A stretch of 64,000 nt of DNA from Pseudomonas sp. Choline-02u-1 (GCF_002836515.1 NZ_PJBC01000065.1:578408-642407); one strand, 5' to 3'; shown: positions 9,800-18,456, counted from the first letter of the stretch. The notes: a model not told the origin generated them from the letters alone. Made by a program: numbers and translations.

Positions 9800-10807
9800 T
9801 TAATGAATTTTGCTGCCCAGGGTCACCACGCCGTCCGCTTTTTCGCGGCCCAGCCAACTGGTCCAACCGAGGCGACAGGCGTTCTGCTCACCGATGCGCA
9901 GTTCGCGGATTTCTTCCTGGCGCAGGACCAGGCGAATGTCGTAATCGAGCGGGTCACGCAGGGTGAACCGCACCAGCGCGCAGAGCGGCTGGTAACCGAA
10001 ACCGATCGGCAGGAATTCATGGAATCGCTGCCAGTCGAGTTCGGTGATGTGAATGCGGAATTTGCCGCTGCGATCGCGTACGTGCTCGCCCAGCACCAGG
10101 TCTTCGCCGAGCACGCTGTTGGCGCGGCCCAAACGATTGCGCTGCTCTTCGAGAATTTCTACGCGGCGTTCGATGCACTGCTCGATGACCAGGTCTTCGT
10201 GCTTGAAGTAGTAACGCAGCACGGCTTCGATCAGCGCCGCCGAGTGCGCGCGCAGGCTGAGCAGGCCGAGGTACGGCAGCAGGCGTTTCCAGTTGAGTTC
10301 CTTGGCCTTGCGAATCTCGTCGCCGCCCAGGCCGATCAGGGCGAACAGCTGCGAGGAGAACGGGTCAATCGCGCCACTCTGGAAGCTTGCGCGATATCGG
10401 TATTTGCGCCAGATCGGCAGCATCAGCCGTTGCAGGCGATGGTGAAACAGGTCGAGGAAATTGCGTGTCGGGTTGCCGTCCTCGCTGTCGCCCAAGGCTT
10501 GCTCGCCGTAAAACGCCGGCAGCGGCGAACCTGAGCCGACCAGGCCAATCAGGTTGAAGCGCATGCGCGCGCGCATCTTGCCGTGCTCTTCGAAAAACTC
10601 GACGCGATCGACGTCGCTGCGCGGAAAGCCCAGGCTCGGGTTGGCCTGGAACTCGACCTGGTCGTACAAATCGTCTTCGCTCAGATGTGGATGTGCTACG
10701 CGCAGCCGGTCGATCACCAGCAGCACGGCCTGAAACAGCGAGTACTCGCGTATTACCTTGGTCAGCCCGCTTAGAGCAGGGGCTGCAGGCCCATACGTGG
10801 TGTCCAT
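9800..10807 (-). CDS. tssG: TssG, T6SS baseplate wedge protein
   Basis: A 335-residue protein of the TssG (VasB/ImpH) family; the N-terminal REYSLFQAVLLVIDRL and PSLGFPRSDV, and later LVGSGSPLPAFY, are typical of it. Two TssG copies with TssF and TssE build the baseplate wedge around the VgrG spike. The chosen start overlaps the 3' end of tssF by 37 nt, and no later start fits the family N-terminus as well. Confidence 0.96.
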   Translation of the reverse strand: MDTTYGPAAPALSGLTKVIREYSLFQAVLLVIDRLRVAHPHLSEDDLYDQVEFQANPSLGFPRSDVDRVEFFEEHGKMRARMRFNLIGLVGSGSPLPAFYGEQALGDSEDGNPTRNFLDLFHHRLQRLMLPIWRKYRYRASFQSGAIDPFSSQLFALIGLGGDEIRKAKELNWKRLLPYLGLLSLRAHSAALIEAVLRYYFKHEDLVIEQCIERRVEILEEQRNRLGRANSVLGEDLVLGEHVRDRSGKFRIHITELDWQRFHEFLPIGFGYQPLCALVRFTLRDPLDYDIRLVLRQEEIRELRIGEQNACRLGWTSWLGREKADGVVTLGSKIH

Positions 10808-12558
10808 TGGTACACCTCTCCCTGTGTGCTTTTTACCCGCAGCTCATGGAATGAATTGAGACTGGCGTAAAGCGCGAAAAACTCGTTGAGAACCGAAGCG
10901 AAGACGAACAGATCGCCCTCACCGATATAGCCTTCCGGGTCGATGGTCAGTTCGGTACGCAAACCGCGCACCGGCAGACCGCGATGCAGTCGGTCGACGT
11001 GGTGATGCTTGATGTGCTTGAGGCCGCCGAGCAGGCGCTTGCTGACCTTCTCCGCGTGCTGGTCGTAGTAACGCGGCAGGTCGTAGGTCTCCAGAATCAC
11101 CTTCAACGCATTGACGTCGGCCAGCGACAGATAGTTGAGCGACATGTTGCTGATCAGCTTCCACAGGAAGTCACGGTTCAGCGGCGGCGCGAAGCTTGAG
11201 GTGGCCGGGGTGATGTTGCGGAAACTGAGGAATTCCGGGGTCTGCTCGCTGGCCATGCAGATGTCGCCGAGCTTGAGCTTTTTCGGCAGGTTCTGATTGG
11301 TGCACATCAGCTCGATCGACAGGGTTTCGTGGGCTTCGGTATGGCGGATGCCGAAGCTCAGGTAAGTGTCGAGGCCGTCATGCAGCAAGGACGAACGCTG
11401 GCGAATGCTGTAATGCGGACGGCTGTTGGGGACGTCGAAACTCGGGTCGTGCTCGAACGATTCGAACGGCACGTACTCCTGATATCCGAGGCCGCCGGGC
11501 TTCCAGCCGGTCACGGTTTCCACCGAGAACACACCGCAGTTTTCCAGGTCGTATTCCGCCGGCAGCAGCAGGTATTCGTCCTGCTTGCCGTCGAGACGGA
11601 TCGGCAGTGCATCGTGGGCAAACAGGTTGGCAATCGGCGTGCAGAACAACTTGACGTTATCCAGCGTCGGGCGCATGCGCATGATGCCGCTCTTGCGGAT
11701 GTCGAAGCGCAGTTCGAGACCACGCATCTGCTTGAGCGTGTCTTCCGGCAGCGCCTTGAGAATGTCCAGACCGTTGACGTCGACGAAGAGGAATTTGTCC
11801 TGGAAGGCGAAGTATTCCTGCAGGTAGCGATAGCCACGGAAGGTGTTCAGCGGATACGGGATCAACGCTTCTTCTTCGGCAAAGCCCACCGGTTTGACCC
11901 GGTCGCCGGGAATCTTGAACGCCATCGGCTTGCCGCTGACGCCATCGATCGGCTTACCAGCGCCGTCGAGCGGGATCAGCTCGATGCCGTCGAGGTTGCG
12001 CAGCAGGCTCAGGTAGAGCATCTGGCTGATGTAGCGCTCACCGGCAAAGTGCAGGCGCAATTTGCTCAGCTCCAATTCGCCGAGGTGGCCGTCGGCACTC
12101 ATTTCCAGGCGCAGGCTGAGCAGCGAGCCATCCCCCTTCACCGAATAATTCAGCGCCGCCAGATCCAGCGGCAGCACCTCGGTCGGGTAGCAGGTGCGGA
12201 AACGGCAGCGCACGTCTTCGATCGGCTTGCTCTCGATCGGCGTATCGCGCTCGACCAGCAGCGCCGGCCCGGAACGCTTGAGCGGGTCGAACTGCAAAAT
12301 GCTGAACGCTGGCAGCGGGCGCATGTAGTTCGGCCACAGCAGCTGCATCAGCGAGTGGCTGAGCTCCGGCAGCTCGTCATCGAGCTTCTGGCGCAAGCGC
12401 CCGGTCAGAAACGCGAAGCCTTCCAGCAACCGCTCCACATCCGGATCCCGCCCGGCCTGCCCCAGATACGGTGCCAACGCCGGACTACGCTCGGCGAAAC
12501 GGCGACCGAGCTGGCGCAGTGCGGTGAGTTCGCTTTGGTAGTAGTGGTTAAAGGACAC
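10771..12558 (-). CDS. tssF: TssF, T6SS baseplate wedge protein
   Basis: A 595-residue TssF (VasA/ImpG). The N-terminus SFNHYYQSELTALRQLGRRF and the motif DPDVERLLEGFAFLTGRL (about 38-55) are characteristic. It starts with GTG, 28 nt downstream of the small membrane-protein gene, with AGGTACCCC upstream. TssF binds TssG in the wedge. The gene is separated from tssE by the effector/immunity block, which is unusual because tssE-F-G are normally adjacent in this type of cluster. Confidence 0.97.
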   Translation of the reverse strand: MSFNHYYQSELTALRQLGRRFAERSPALAPYLGQAGRDPDVERLLEGFAFLTGRLRQKLDDELPELSHSLMQLLWPNYMRPLPAFSILQFDPLKRSGPALLVERDTPIESKPIEDVRCRFRTCYPTEVLPLDLAALNYSVKGDGSLLSLRLEMSADGHLGELELSKLRLHFAGERYISQMLYLSLLRNLDGIELIPLDGAGKPIDGVSGKPMAFKIPGDRVKPVGFAEEEALIPYPLNTFRGYRYLQEYFAFQDKFLFVDVNGLDILKALPEDTLKQMRGLELRFDIRKSGIMRMRPTLDNVKLFCTPIANLFAHDALPIRLDGKQDEYLLLPAEYDLENCGVFSVETVTGWKPGGLGYQEYVPFESFEHDPSFDVPNSRPHYSIRQRSSLLHDGLDTYLSFGIRHTEAHETLSIELMCTNQNLPKKLKLGDICMASEQTPEFLSFRNITPATSSFAPPLNRDFLWKLISNMSLNYLSLADVNALKVILETYDLPRYYDQHAEKVSKRLLGGLKHIKHHHVDRLHRGLPVRGLRTELTIDPEGYIGEGDLFVFASVLNEFFALYASLNSFHELRVKSTQGEVYQWTPRMGLQPLL

Positions 12559-12585
12559 GGGGTACCTGCCTGGTAGTGGAACTCA

Positions 12586-13038
12586 TCAAAAAAATATCCT
12601 GTAGAGCGCGACCGTTACGCCGGCACAGACATAGCCGCCAATCAGCAGGAACGGCACAACCGAGATCCAGCCGTACGCCATGTAAGCATCACTCAGCGGA
12701 CGGACGATCAGACTGAACAAGCCATACAGCATCCAGGGCACGGCATAGAACGGGATGAACTTCACTGGCGCCCACCAAACCATCCGCAATGCCTGTTGCT
12801 CGTTCCGGCGCTGCGCCGATCGGGACATCCACAGCGAGAAACCCAGAAGCCCGGGAACGCCCCACCACAACAGGTACTGCCAATAAATTCCGGACGACTC
12901 GGATGTTAAATACTCGCCATTCCACAGGTCATAGGAAGTAATCGCCAACACCGCCAGCAGTGGCAGCCACAATGCAGCCATGAAGAAGTTAAGTTGTGCG
13001 CGACTGAGCATGAGCATTTCGTCTACTGAGTCGGTCAT
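12586..13038 (-). CDS. Unrecognised polytopic membrane protein in T6SS cargo block
   Basis: A 150-residue protein (start MTDSVDEML) with about four hydrophobic segments: near residues 18-35, 53-70, 92-112 and 123-147. I recognise no family. Its start overlaps the stop of the preceding gene (ATGA, 13035-13038), so the two are probably translated together. An in-frame upstream start exists at 13071 but would overlap the neighbour further. Its position in an effector block makes an immunity or accessory role possible, but this is inference from context only. Confidence 0.7.
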   Translation of the reverse strand: MTDSVDEMLMLSRAQLNFFMAALWLPLLAVLAITSYDLWNGEYLTSESSGIYWQYLLWWGVPGLLGFSLWMSRSAQRRNEQQALRMVWWAPVKFIPFYAVPWMLYGLFSLIVRPLSDAYMAYGWISVVPFLLIGGYVCAGVTVALYRIFF

Positions 13039-13394
13039 CGACGAACCTCCACAGCGTAATCCGAGCACCATGTGCGGACATCACGCTTGTCGAAGCCTGC
13101 GCACCGATTGTCTTTTGCGATCAAGCGATACGAATCTTCGGGGACGTACGCAAAAAAGTAATAGTTGTCTCCGTCCTCACCGTAGAGCCAGTAAGACGAA
13201 GAACCTTGATTGATTTCGTAAGGTTCGAATGTCCAGATGGACGACTGCGCGGGGATAAAATTTTCGCGCTCCATCAACAACATCAAGGCGTTGGAAAGCG
13301 CATGCGCAGAAAAATAGAGCATGCAGGCGAACGCTCCCACCACGAGTAGCAAGCGCTGCAGCCAAATCATTCCAAAGCGACCTGAATTGGTCAT
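13035..13394 (-). CDS. Unrecognised small membrane-anchored protein in T6SS cargo block
   Basis: A 119-residue protein starting MTNSGRFGMIW, with one N-terminal hydrophobic segment (about 10-38) followed by a soluble domain of ~75 residues rich in Tyr and Asp (YWLYGEDGDNYYFF, YVPEDSY) and containing two cysteines (RCAGF, TWCSDY) that could pair. The topology suggests an inner-membrane anchor with a periplasmic domain. A longer in-frame reading to 13670 is unlikely because it runs over the neighbouring gene. It overlaps the next gene by 4 nt. Confidence 0.65.
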   Translation of the reverse strand: MTNSGRFGMIWLQRLLLVVGAFACMLYFSAHALSNALMLLMERENFIPAQSSIWTFEPYEINQGSSSYWLYGEDGDNYYFFAYVPEDSYRLIAKDNRCAGFDKRDVRTWCSDYAVEVRR

Positions 13395-13434
13395 GCGTCC
13401 GTCTCCTGCCCCGGGGTCGCTGGCACATATTTGT

Positions 13435-13812
13435 TCATCGCTGCGCAACTCCCTGTTTTTGCGGCGTGATCGCGACACCCGTATACACATAGAGCTCTTC
13501 ACCGCCGTAGCCACCAATCGCCGCAGCGCTGAGTGGATGGCTGTCCGTGGTGCCATATCGAACCCAGCCCTCAGTCCACATCCCGCCATTTTCGTGGCGA
13601 ATCTCCACGTAATAATCCGGTGCTTCGTACTTGGTAATCTCGACGAATACCCCACCATCCTCGGCGCCAATCCACAACGCGTGGGGATGAGCGAACAGCT
13701 TTGGTTCGGTTGAGCTTTCCATTCGCAAAAGCAACGTCAAGCCGACCACAATCGTCAGCAAACCGACCGAGCTGAGAAAAGCGATGAGGCATTGCCAGGC
13801 TCTGAGTTTCAT
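13435..13812 (-). CDS. Unrecognised small membrane-anchored protein in T6SS cargo block
   Basis: A 125-residue protein with an N-terminal hydrophobic segment (MKLRAWQCLIAFLSS onward, to about residue 29) and a ~95-residue soluble domain (EDGGVFVEITKYEAPDYYVE, YGGEELYVY). This could be a signal anchor or a signal peptide without a clear cleavage site. No family is recognised. It lies 22 nt downstream of the second immunity-like lipoprotein gene and 40 nt upstream of the next small gene. A periplasmic protective role against an envelope toxin is plausible but unproven. Confidence 0.65.
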   Translation of the reverse strand: MKLRAWQCLIAFLSSVGLLTIVVGLTLLLRMESSTEPKLFAHPHALWIGAEDGGVFVEITKYEAPDYYVEIRHENGGMWTEGWVRYGTTDSHPLSAAAIGGYGGEELYVYTGVAITPQKQGVAQR

Positions 13813-13834
13813 CGAGCCAACCCGAACGAGTGCT

Positions 13835-14218
13835 TCATGGGCAGAAAGCCCCCGTGTCGACCGTCCACGAACGGACAGCTTTTTCTTCGGTTTTTTTGAT
13901 GCTCGCTACTGCCTTTCGCAAGGTCTGTGCGTCAATGGACTTAGTCCCGTTCTGGCTTTTGATCGACAGGCTGTACTGGTCCCTGATCTGAACCGATACG
14001 TCTTCACCGAATGACTGGTAGTTGCCGATGGAACTGCGCTGGTTCGGGTTTAACGTGAAACTGCGTGGCTGATCGTCATAGTTGGAGTCGTTCGCCAGCG
14101 TCAACTCCAGTGGTACTCCACAAGTGTTCAGCAGGTAAACATCATTGCGATAGACCTGCTGCGCAGCGCATGCAGTCAGCGAAACGAAGCACGCGAAGAG
14201 GCTTACCCATCTCATCAT
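13835..14218 (-). CDS. Lipoprotein, candidate immunity protein (copy 2)
   Basis: A 127-residue lipoprotein: MMRWVSLFACFVSLTAC, with the lipobox Cys at 17 and the mature part starting AAQQVYRNDVY. It is paralogous to its upstream neighbour, with the same length, the same lipidated Cys17, the same CAAQQVY start, a matching TCG/RCG cysteine, SFGEDV against SYGEDV, and a common CP terminus. The ATG follows AAGGACGATTTTG. It lies directly after the first copy, downstream of the PAAR-metallopeptidase gene. I infer that the pair protects the periplasm from that effector. Confidence 0.78.
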   Translation of the reverse strand: MMRWVSLFACFVSLTACAAQQVYRNDVYLLNTCGVPLELTLANDSNYDDQPRSFTLNPNQRSSIGNYQSFGEDVSVQIRDQYSLSIKSQNGTKSIDAQTLRKAVASIKKTEEKAVRSWTVDTGAFCP

Positions 14219-14238
14219 CAAAATCGTCCTTGGCAGTT

Positions 14239-14622
14239 TCACGGACAAACCGATGCCTCGCTGATTGTCCACTCGCGCTGTGTCCCTTGACTGACCTTCT
14301 GTACGCCACTCAGGCGCCTCTTCAACTCCAGAGCGCCGATGATCCTGGTGCCAGCAGCATCGTTGATCTTCAACAGATAGTTATGCGGGATCTGCTCCAT
14401 CACATCCTCACCATAGGAAGCAAAACTCGCGACCATGGCACGGGAATCCGGTTCGGCAGTCATGTGGCGATCCTGCGAATACATGTTCGAGCCGTTGGAA
14501 ACCCTCATTGCCAAGCGCTGGCCACAGCGGTTTTCGACATACACATGGTTGTTGTACACCTGCTGAGCAGCACAGCCATAAAGGGAAACGAACGGCAAGA
14601 TGAGACCGGTCAACCTAGTCAT
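14239..14622 (-). CDS. Lipoprotein, candidate immunity protein (copy 1)
   Basis: A 127-residue lipoprotein (MTRLTGLILPFVSLYGC, lipobox Cys17; mature part starts AAQQVYNNHVY). The ATG at 14622 overlaps the 3' end of the PAAR-metallopeptidase gene by 8 nt, so the two are likely translationally coupled, the usual arrangement for an effector and its immunity protein. Cysteines at ENRCG and the terminal SVCP are shared with copy 2 and may form a disulphide in the periplasm. No known immunity family is recognised from sequence alone. Confidence 0.8.
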   Translation of the reverse strand: MTRLTGLILPFVSLYGCAAQQVYNNHVYVENRCGQRLAMRVSNGSNMYSQDRHMTAEPDSRAMVASFASYGEDVMEQIPHNYLLKINDAAGTRIIGALELKRRLSGVQKVSQGTQREWTISEASVCP

Positions 14623-16024
14623 CGAACTCGACCCTTGCCAGCCAAAGCAAGCTTTTGACGTCCTGTTCAGACGCCGCCATTCTCTTTTGCAGATCAGCGG
14701 AGGACTGCGTGTAACTGCTGAAGTAATGCATGACATCCACCTCGCCGGCGTTCGGCGTCGGGTGGTTGTCCTTAGGGTTTTGCATCAATGTGGATGTTTC
14801 TTTGTGAGTCCAGGAGTAACCGGGGATGATTCCCCCACCGTACTCATTGAGAATCAAATGACCAAACTCATGAGCCGACGTTTCTTTGAACTCTTCTCTG
14901 GCAATGTCTCTAGCGAACTCTGGAGTTCGACGTCGTTGAACAACGTAGCTTTCATAGGCATAACCGGCGTTGTGATAAACCTTTCTTGCAATCGCCAGAC
15001 TGGTGGAACGACCGAAGTCCGCCGACAGCGAATCAATCAAAGGGAAATCCCCGGCTTTGGGCTCGACGTTGATCTCGGTTTTGACCGTGACTTTGTACAG
15101 GCCTTTGCTGGTCGTGATGCCCTCAGCGATACCGCCGCCGCGTGAGCCATTACGCGACCAGTACAACTCGATACCTTCCTTGGCCCAGCCGAGTAACGTG
15201 CTGAAAGGCGTGGGTACCAGTCCGGGTGTGGAACCACTACTGCCGCCGTCTGAAAAGCTCGGGCGTAACGTGACCTCAACGGTCTTGGCGTTGCGGTCGA
15301 TGCGCGCATCGACCCACTTAACCTCTCCAGCCGAGCAATCAAGCTTCACTTCAGTCACGTGCTGTTTCCCCGCCCCGGTCGCGGTGAGGCGCACTTTCAG
15401 GTTCGGGCTTTTCAGGACTTTGGTATCAAGGATGCCGGCCGTGTCGTAGCCGTCCCATTGCCATGGATGCTTGCCTGGTGGCAGGAACGGCGCGGTGTTG
15501 GCTTCGGCGTAAACCAGCTTTTCGCCGTCCAGCACTTCCAGCTTCACACTGTCAGCTGCGTCCATGCGGTTCTCGACAACGAAATCGACCACCTCACGGT
15601 TTTTCGATGTTCCTGATTTCAGCTCGTCGAAGTCTGGAATTTCCAGCGGCGTCAGTACCGAGTTGCCACCGGACTTCAAACCCAGTCGGTAATCCAGCGC
15701 CGCGACAACCGCTATAGCGGCAAGCCCCGAAAATGGCGCTGGCGAATGCGAATTACCGATAATCACCGTCCCTGAACCCGCCGTAACCTTGTTCCCGTGA
15801 GAGCCAACGGAGCCGACTGTGGCGGCCGGTTTTCCATTGATCAACACAGTGGTCGCCAAGCTGCCGGACATCGCACCACCACACGCCGAGGCATCGCCTT
15901 GGCGGGCGGCCGCGAGGCCGTCGAAGAACACGTCGCCGGAACCGGCGGCGATCGGGTTGGTGCCATGGCCGGGGAGCGGGCAAGCGGTGGGGTCGGATAC
16001 GCGTGCTGCGGGTTTGCCAGACAT
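14615..16024 (-). CDS. PAAR-domain T6SS effector with C-terminal metallopeptidase-like domain
   Basis: A 469-residue protein starting MSGKPAARVSDPTAC behind a strong AAGGAG. Residues 1-~95 are a PAAR domain (repeated GSG/AMSGS/INGKPA and a GNSHS motif) that caps the VgrG spike. Residues ~130-220 look like a beta-sandwich linker. The C-terminal domain carries the zinc-protease motif HEFGH at 385-389, with a possible third ligand in WTHKE (His407) and a following STLMQ. P. aeruginosa VgrG2b also has a C-terminal HExxH toxin acting in the periplasm, so a similar role is inferred. It lies between tssE and tssF, followed by two lipoprotein genes. Confidence 0.85.
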   Translation of the reverse strand: MSGKPAARVSDPTACPLPGHGTNPIAAGSGDVFFDGLAAARQGDASACGGAMSGSLATTVLINGKPAATVGSVGSHGNKVTAGSGTVIIGNSHSPAPFSGLAAIAVVAALDYRLGLKSGGNSVLTPLEIPDFDELKSGTSKNREVVDFVVENRMDAADSVKLEVLDGEKLVYAEANTAPFLPPGKHPWQWDGYDTAGILDTKVLKSPNLKVRLTATGAGKQHVTEVKLDCSAGEVKWVDARIDRNAKTVEVTLRPSFSDGGSSGSTPGLVPTPFSTLLGWAKEGIELYWSRNGSRGGGIAEGITTSKGLYKVTVKTEINVEPKAGDFPLIDSLSADFGRSTSLAIARKVYHNAGYAYESYVVQRRRTPEFARDIAREEFKETSAHEFGHLILNEYGGGIIPGYSWTHKETSTLMQNPKDNHPTPNAGEVDVMHYFSSYTQSSADLQKRMAASEQDVKSLLWLARVEFDD

Positions 16025-16034
16025 CGGGATCTCC

Positions 16035-16442
16035 TTAGGTGACCTTGACTTGTCCGCTGCCATCCAGGCGCGCGGAAAAACTGACCTGACGCTTGAACCC
16101 TTCAATTTCCAGCAGGCCTTCGATACTGAAGGCCAGGCGAAGCTGATCGTGGTCACGCGGCAGGGAAATGACACGCACGTTGCTCAGGCGCGGTTCGTAG
16201 GCTTCGATGAAGCTTTCGATGGCCAGGCGGGCCTGACTCAGCGAGTCGTGCAGGCTCAGGCGCATGTCATTGAGATCGGGCAACCCGTAGTCGGCCAGCG
16301 TTTGCACGCTGCCGGCCCGGGTGCTGAGCATTTTGGCCAGATGGGCAGCCACCGACGCCATGGCAGAAACCTCGAGGCTCTTGCCATTGCGTAGTTGTGC
16401 GTCGCCGTTGAGGCGTTCGAACAGGCTGCCGTATCCGTCCAT
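16035..16442 (-). CDS. tssE: TssE, T6SS baseplate (gp25-like) protein
   Basis: A 135-residue gp25/lysozyme-fold baseplate protein without lysozyme activity. It starts MDGYGSLFERL; typical features are the YGLPDLNDM segment (near 52-60) and the conserved IESFIEAYEPRLSNVRV (~76-92). It helps start sheath polymerisation. It lies 9 nt after tssC and 10 nt before the PAAR effector gene, so the effector is embedded in the structural operon. Confidence 0.96.
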   Translation of the reverse strand: MDGYGSLFERLNGDAQLRNGKSLEVSAMASVAAHLAKMLSTRAGSVQTLADYGLPDLNDMRLSLHDSLSQARLAIESFIEAYEPRLSNVRVISLPRDHDQLRLAFSIEGLLEIEGFKRQVSFSARLDGSGQVKVT

Positions 16443-16451
16443 GAGTTGCTC

Positions 16452-17927
16452 TTACTCTTTGTCCAGCTTGCCAACCAGCGACAGGGTGAAATCGGCACCC
16501 ATGTACTTGAAGTGCGGACGCACGTTCAAGCTCACGCGGTACCAGCCCGGCTCACCTTCAACGTCGCTGACGATCACTTGCGCAGCGCGCAGCGGACGAC
16601 GGCCACGGACTTCGGCGCTCGGGTTTTCCTGGTCGGCCACGTACTGACGGATCCACTTGTTCAGTTCCAGCTCGAGGTCGGTACGCTCTTTCCACGAACC
16701 GAGTTGCTCGCGCTGCAGCACTTTGAGGTAGTGAGCCAGGCGGTTGACGATCATCATGTACGGCAGCTGGGTGCCGAGCTTGTAGTTCAGCTCTGCCGCC
16801 TTGCCTTCTGCGCTGATGCCGAAGAACTTCGGCTTCTGCACCGAGCTTGCGGAGAAGAACGCCGCGTTGTCGGAGCCTTTGCGCATGGTCAGGGAAATGA
16901 AGCCTTCCTCGGCCAATTCGTATTCACGACGGTCGGAAACCAATACTTCGGTAGGAATCTTGGTTTCGATTTCTCCCATGCTTTCGAAGTGGTGCAACGG
17001 CAGGTCTTCAACCGCGCCACCGCTCTGCGGGCCGATGATATTCGGGCACCAGCGGAATTTGGCGAAGCTGTCGGTCAGCTTGGTGCCGAACGCGTACGCG
17101 GTGTTGCCCCACAGGTAGTGCTCGTGGCTGTTGGCAACGGTTTCCTTGTAGACGAACGACTTGACCGGGTTTTCTTCCGGATCGTACGGGTTGCGCAGCA
17201 GGAAACGCGGCACGGTCAGGCCAACGTAGCGGGAGTCTTCCGAAGTACGGAAGCTCTGCCATTTGGCAAATTGCGGGCCTTCGAAGTGGTCTTTCAGATC
17301 TTTCAGATCCGGCAGGCCGGTGAAGCTTTCCAGGCCGAAGAATTTCGGGCCGGCGGCAGCAATGAACGGCGCGTGGGACATGCACGAAACGCTGGCCACG
17401 TACTGCATCAGCTTGACGTCTGGCGAGCTTGGCGACATGTAGTAGTTGGCGATGATCGCGCCCACAGGCTGACCACCGAACTGGCCGTATTCAGCGGTGT
17501 AGATGTGCTTGTACAGGCCCGACTGCATGACTTCCGGCGAATCTTCGAAATCGTCCAGCAGGTCTTCTTTGGAGACGTTGAGGATTTCGATCTTGATGTT
17601 TTCGCGGAAATTGGTGCGGTCGACCAGCAACTGCAGGCCACGCCACGACGATTCCAGCGCCTGGAAATCCGGGTGGTGCAGGATTTCGTCCATCTGACGG
17701 CTGAGCTTGGCATCGATCTCGGCGATCATGCGGTCGACCATGGCCTTCTTGACCGGCTCACCGTTGTTCTGCGGCTTGAGCAGTTCTTCGATGAAGGCCG
17801 ACACGCCGCGCTTGGCGATGTCGTAGGCTTCGTCGTCCGGAGTCAGACGGGTTTCGGCGATGATGCTGTCGAGAATGCTGTATTCGCCGCTGGCGGCGCT
17901 CTTCTCTTGTGCTGCGCTAGTGCTCAT
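16452..17927 (-). CDS. tssC: TssC, large T6SS sheath subunit
   Basis: A 491-residue VipB/TssC. The N-terminal helix region (YSILDSIIAETRLT) is the ClpV-recognition part; conserved segments include LESSWRGLQLLVDRTNF (near 90-105) and the C-terminal VSDVEGEPGWYRV. With TssB it forms the contractile sheath. Length and signatures are normal. It is 25 nt downstream of tssB. Confidence 0.98.
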   Translation of the reverse strand: MSTSAAQEKSAASGEYSILDSIIAETRLTPDDEAYDIAKRGVSAFIEELLKPQNNGEPVKKAMVDRMIAEIDAKLSRQMDEILHHPDFQALESSWRGLQLLVDRTNFRENIKIEILNVSKEDLLDDFEDSPEVMQSGLYKHIYTAEYGQFGGQPVGAIIANYYMSPSSPDVKLMQYVASVSCMSHAPFIAAAGPKFFGLESFTGLPDLKDLKDHFEGPQFAKWQSFRTSEDSRYVGLTVPRFLLRNPYDPEENPVKSFVYKETVANSHEHYLWGNTAYAFGTKLTDSFAKFRWCPNIIGPQSGGAVEDLPLHHFESMGEIETKIPTEVLVSDRREYELAEEGFISLTMRKGSDNAAFFSASSVQKPKFFGISAEGKAAELNYKLGTQLPYMMIVNRLAHYLKVLQREQLGSWKERTDLELELNKWIRQYVADQENPSAEVRGRRPLRAAQVIVSDVEGEPGWYRVSLNVRPHFKYMGADFTLSLVGKLDKE

Positions 17928-17952
17928 TGTGTTGGCTTCCTTGGCAAGAGTC

Positions 17953-18456
17953 TCAGGCGTCCGGGGCTGCGGCGTTCAGGCCCAGCTCACCGAGTACGCG
18001 ACCGCGGGATTCGTCGTCGGCGAGCACGCCTTCGATCGCTTTACGGAACGCAGGAGCGTTACCCAGCGGGCCTTTGAGGGCCACCAGCGCATCGCGCAGT
18101 TCCATCAGTTTTTTCAGCTCAGGCACTTGCTCGACCAGGCTGGCCGGGTTGAAGTCCTTCATCGAATTGACGCGCAATTGCACGGCCAGCTCTTCAGCCT
18201 CGCCATCTTCCTGCAGACGGTTCGGCACGCTCAGCGTCAGACCCAGCTCTTGCTTGGCCAACACTTCGTCGAAGGTCATCTTGTCGATGCTGATCGGCTT
18301 GCGATCTTCGATTTTGCGATCGTCCTTGCGGTGGGTGTAGTCACCGATTGCCAGCAGCTTCAGCGGCAGTTCAATCTCTTCCTGAGCACCGCCGGTGGCG
18401 GGTTTGAAGGTGACGTTGATGCGTTCCTTGGGGGCTACCGAGCCTTCTTTGGCCAT
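17953..18456 (-). CDS. tssB: TssB, small T6SS sheath subunit
   Basis: A 167-residue VipA/TssB. The start MAKEGSVAPKERI follows GGAGAAAAG; longer in-frame readings run back into tssA and are not supported. LPLKLLAIGDYTHRKDD (about 31-47) and PISIDKMTFDEVL are family hallmarks. It pairs with TssC in the sheath. Confidence 0.97.
   Translation of the reverse strand: MAKEGSVAPKERINVTFKPATGGAQEEIELPLKLLAIGDYTHRKDDRKIEDRKPISIDKMTFDEVLAKQELGLTLSVPNRLQEDGEAEELAVQLRVNSMKDFNPASLVEQVPELKKLMELRDALVALKGPLGNAPAFRKAIEGVLADDESRGRVLGELGLNAAAPDA

Noticed and set aside
7113..9803. A long open frame (~896 codons) on the plus strand across clpV
   Set aside because: It mirrors clpV exactly, a common by-product of GC-rich codon use, and its translation shows no recognisable domain.
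13395..13670. In-frame upstream extension of the 119-residue membrane protein gene
   Set aside because: It would overlap the neighbouring 125-residue gene for most of its length, while MTNSG at 13394 gives a sensible N-terminal membrane segment.
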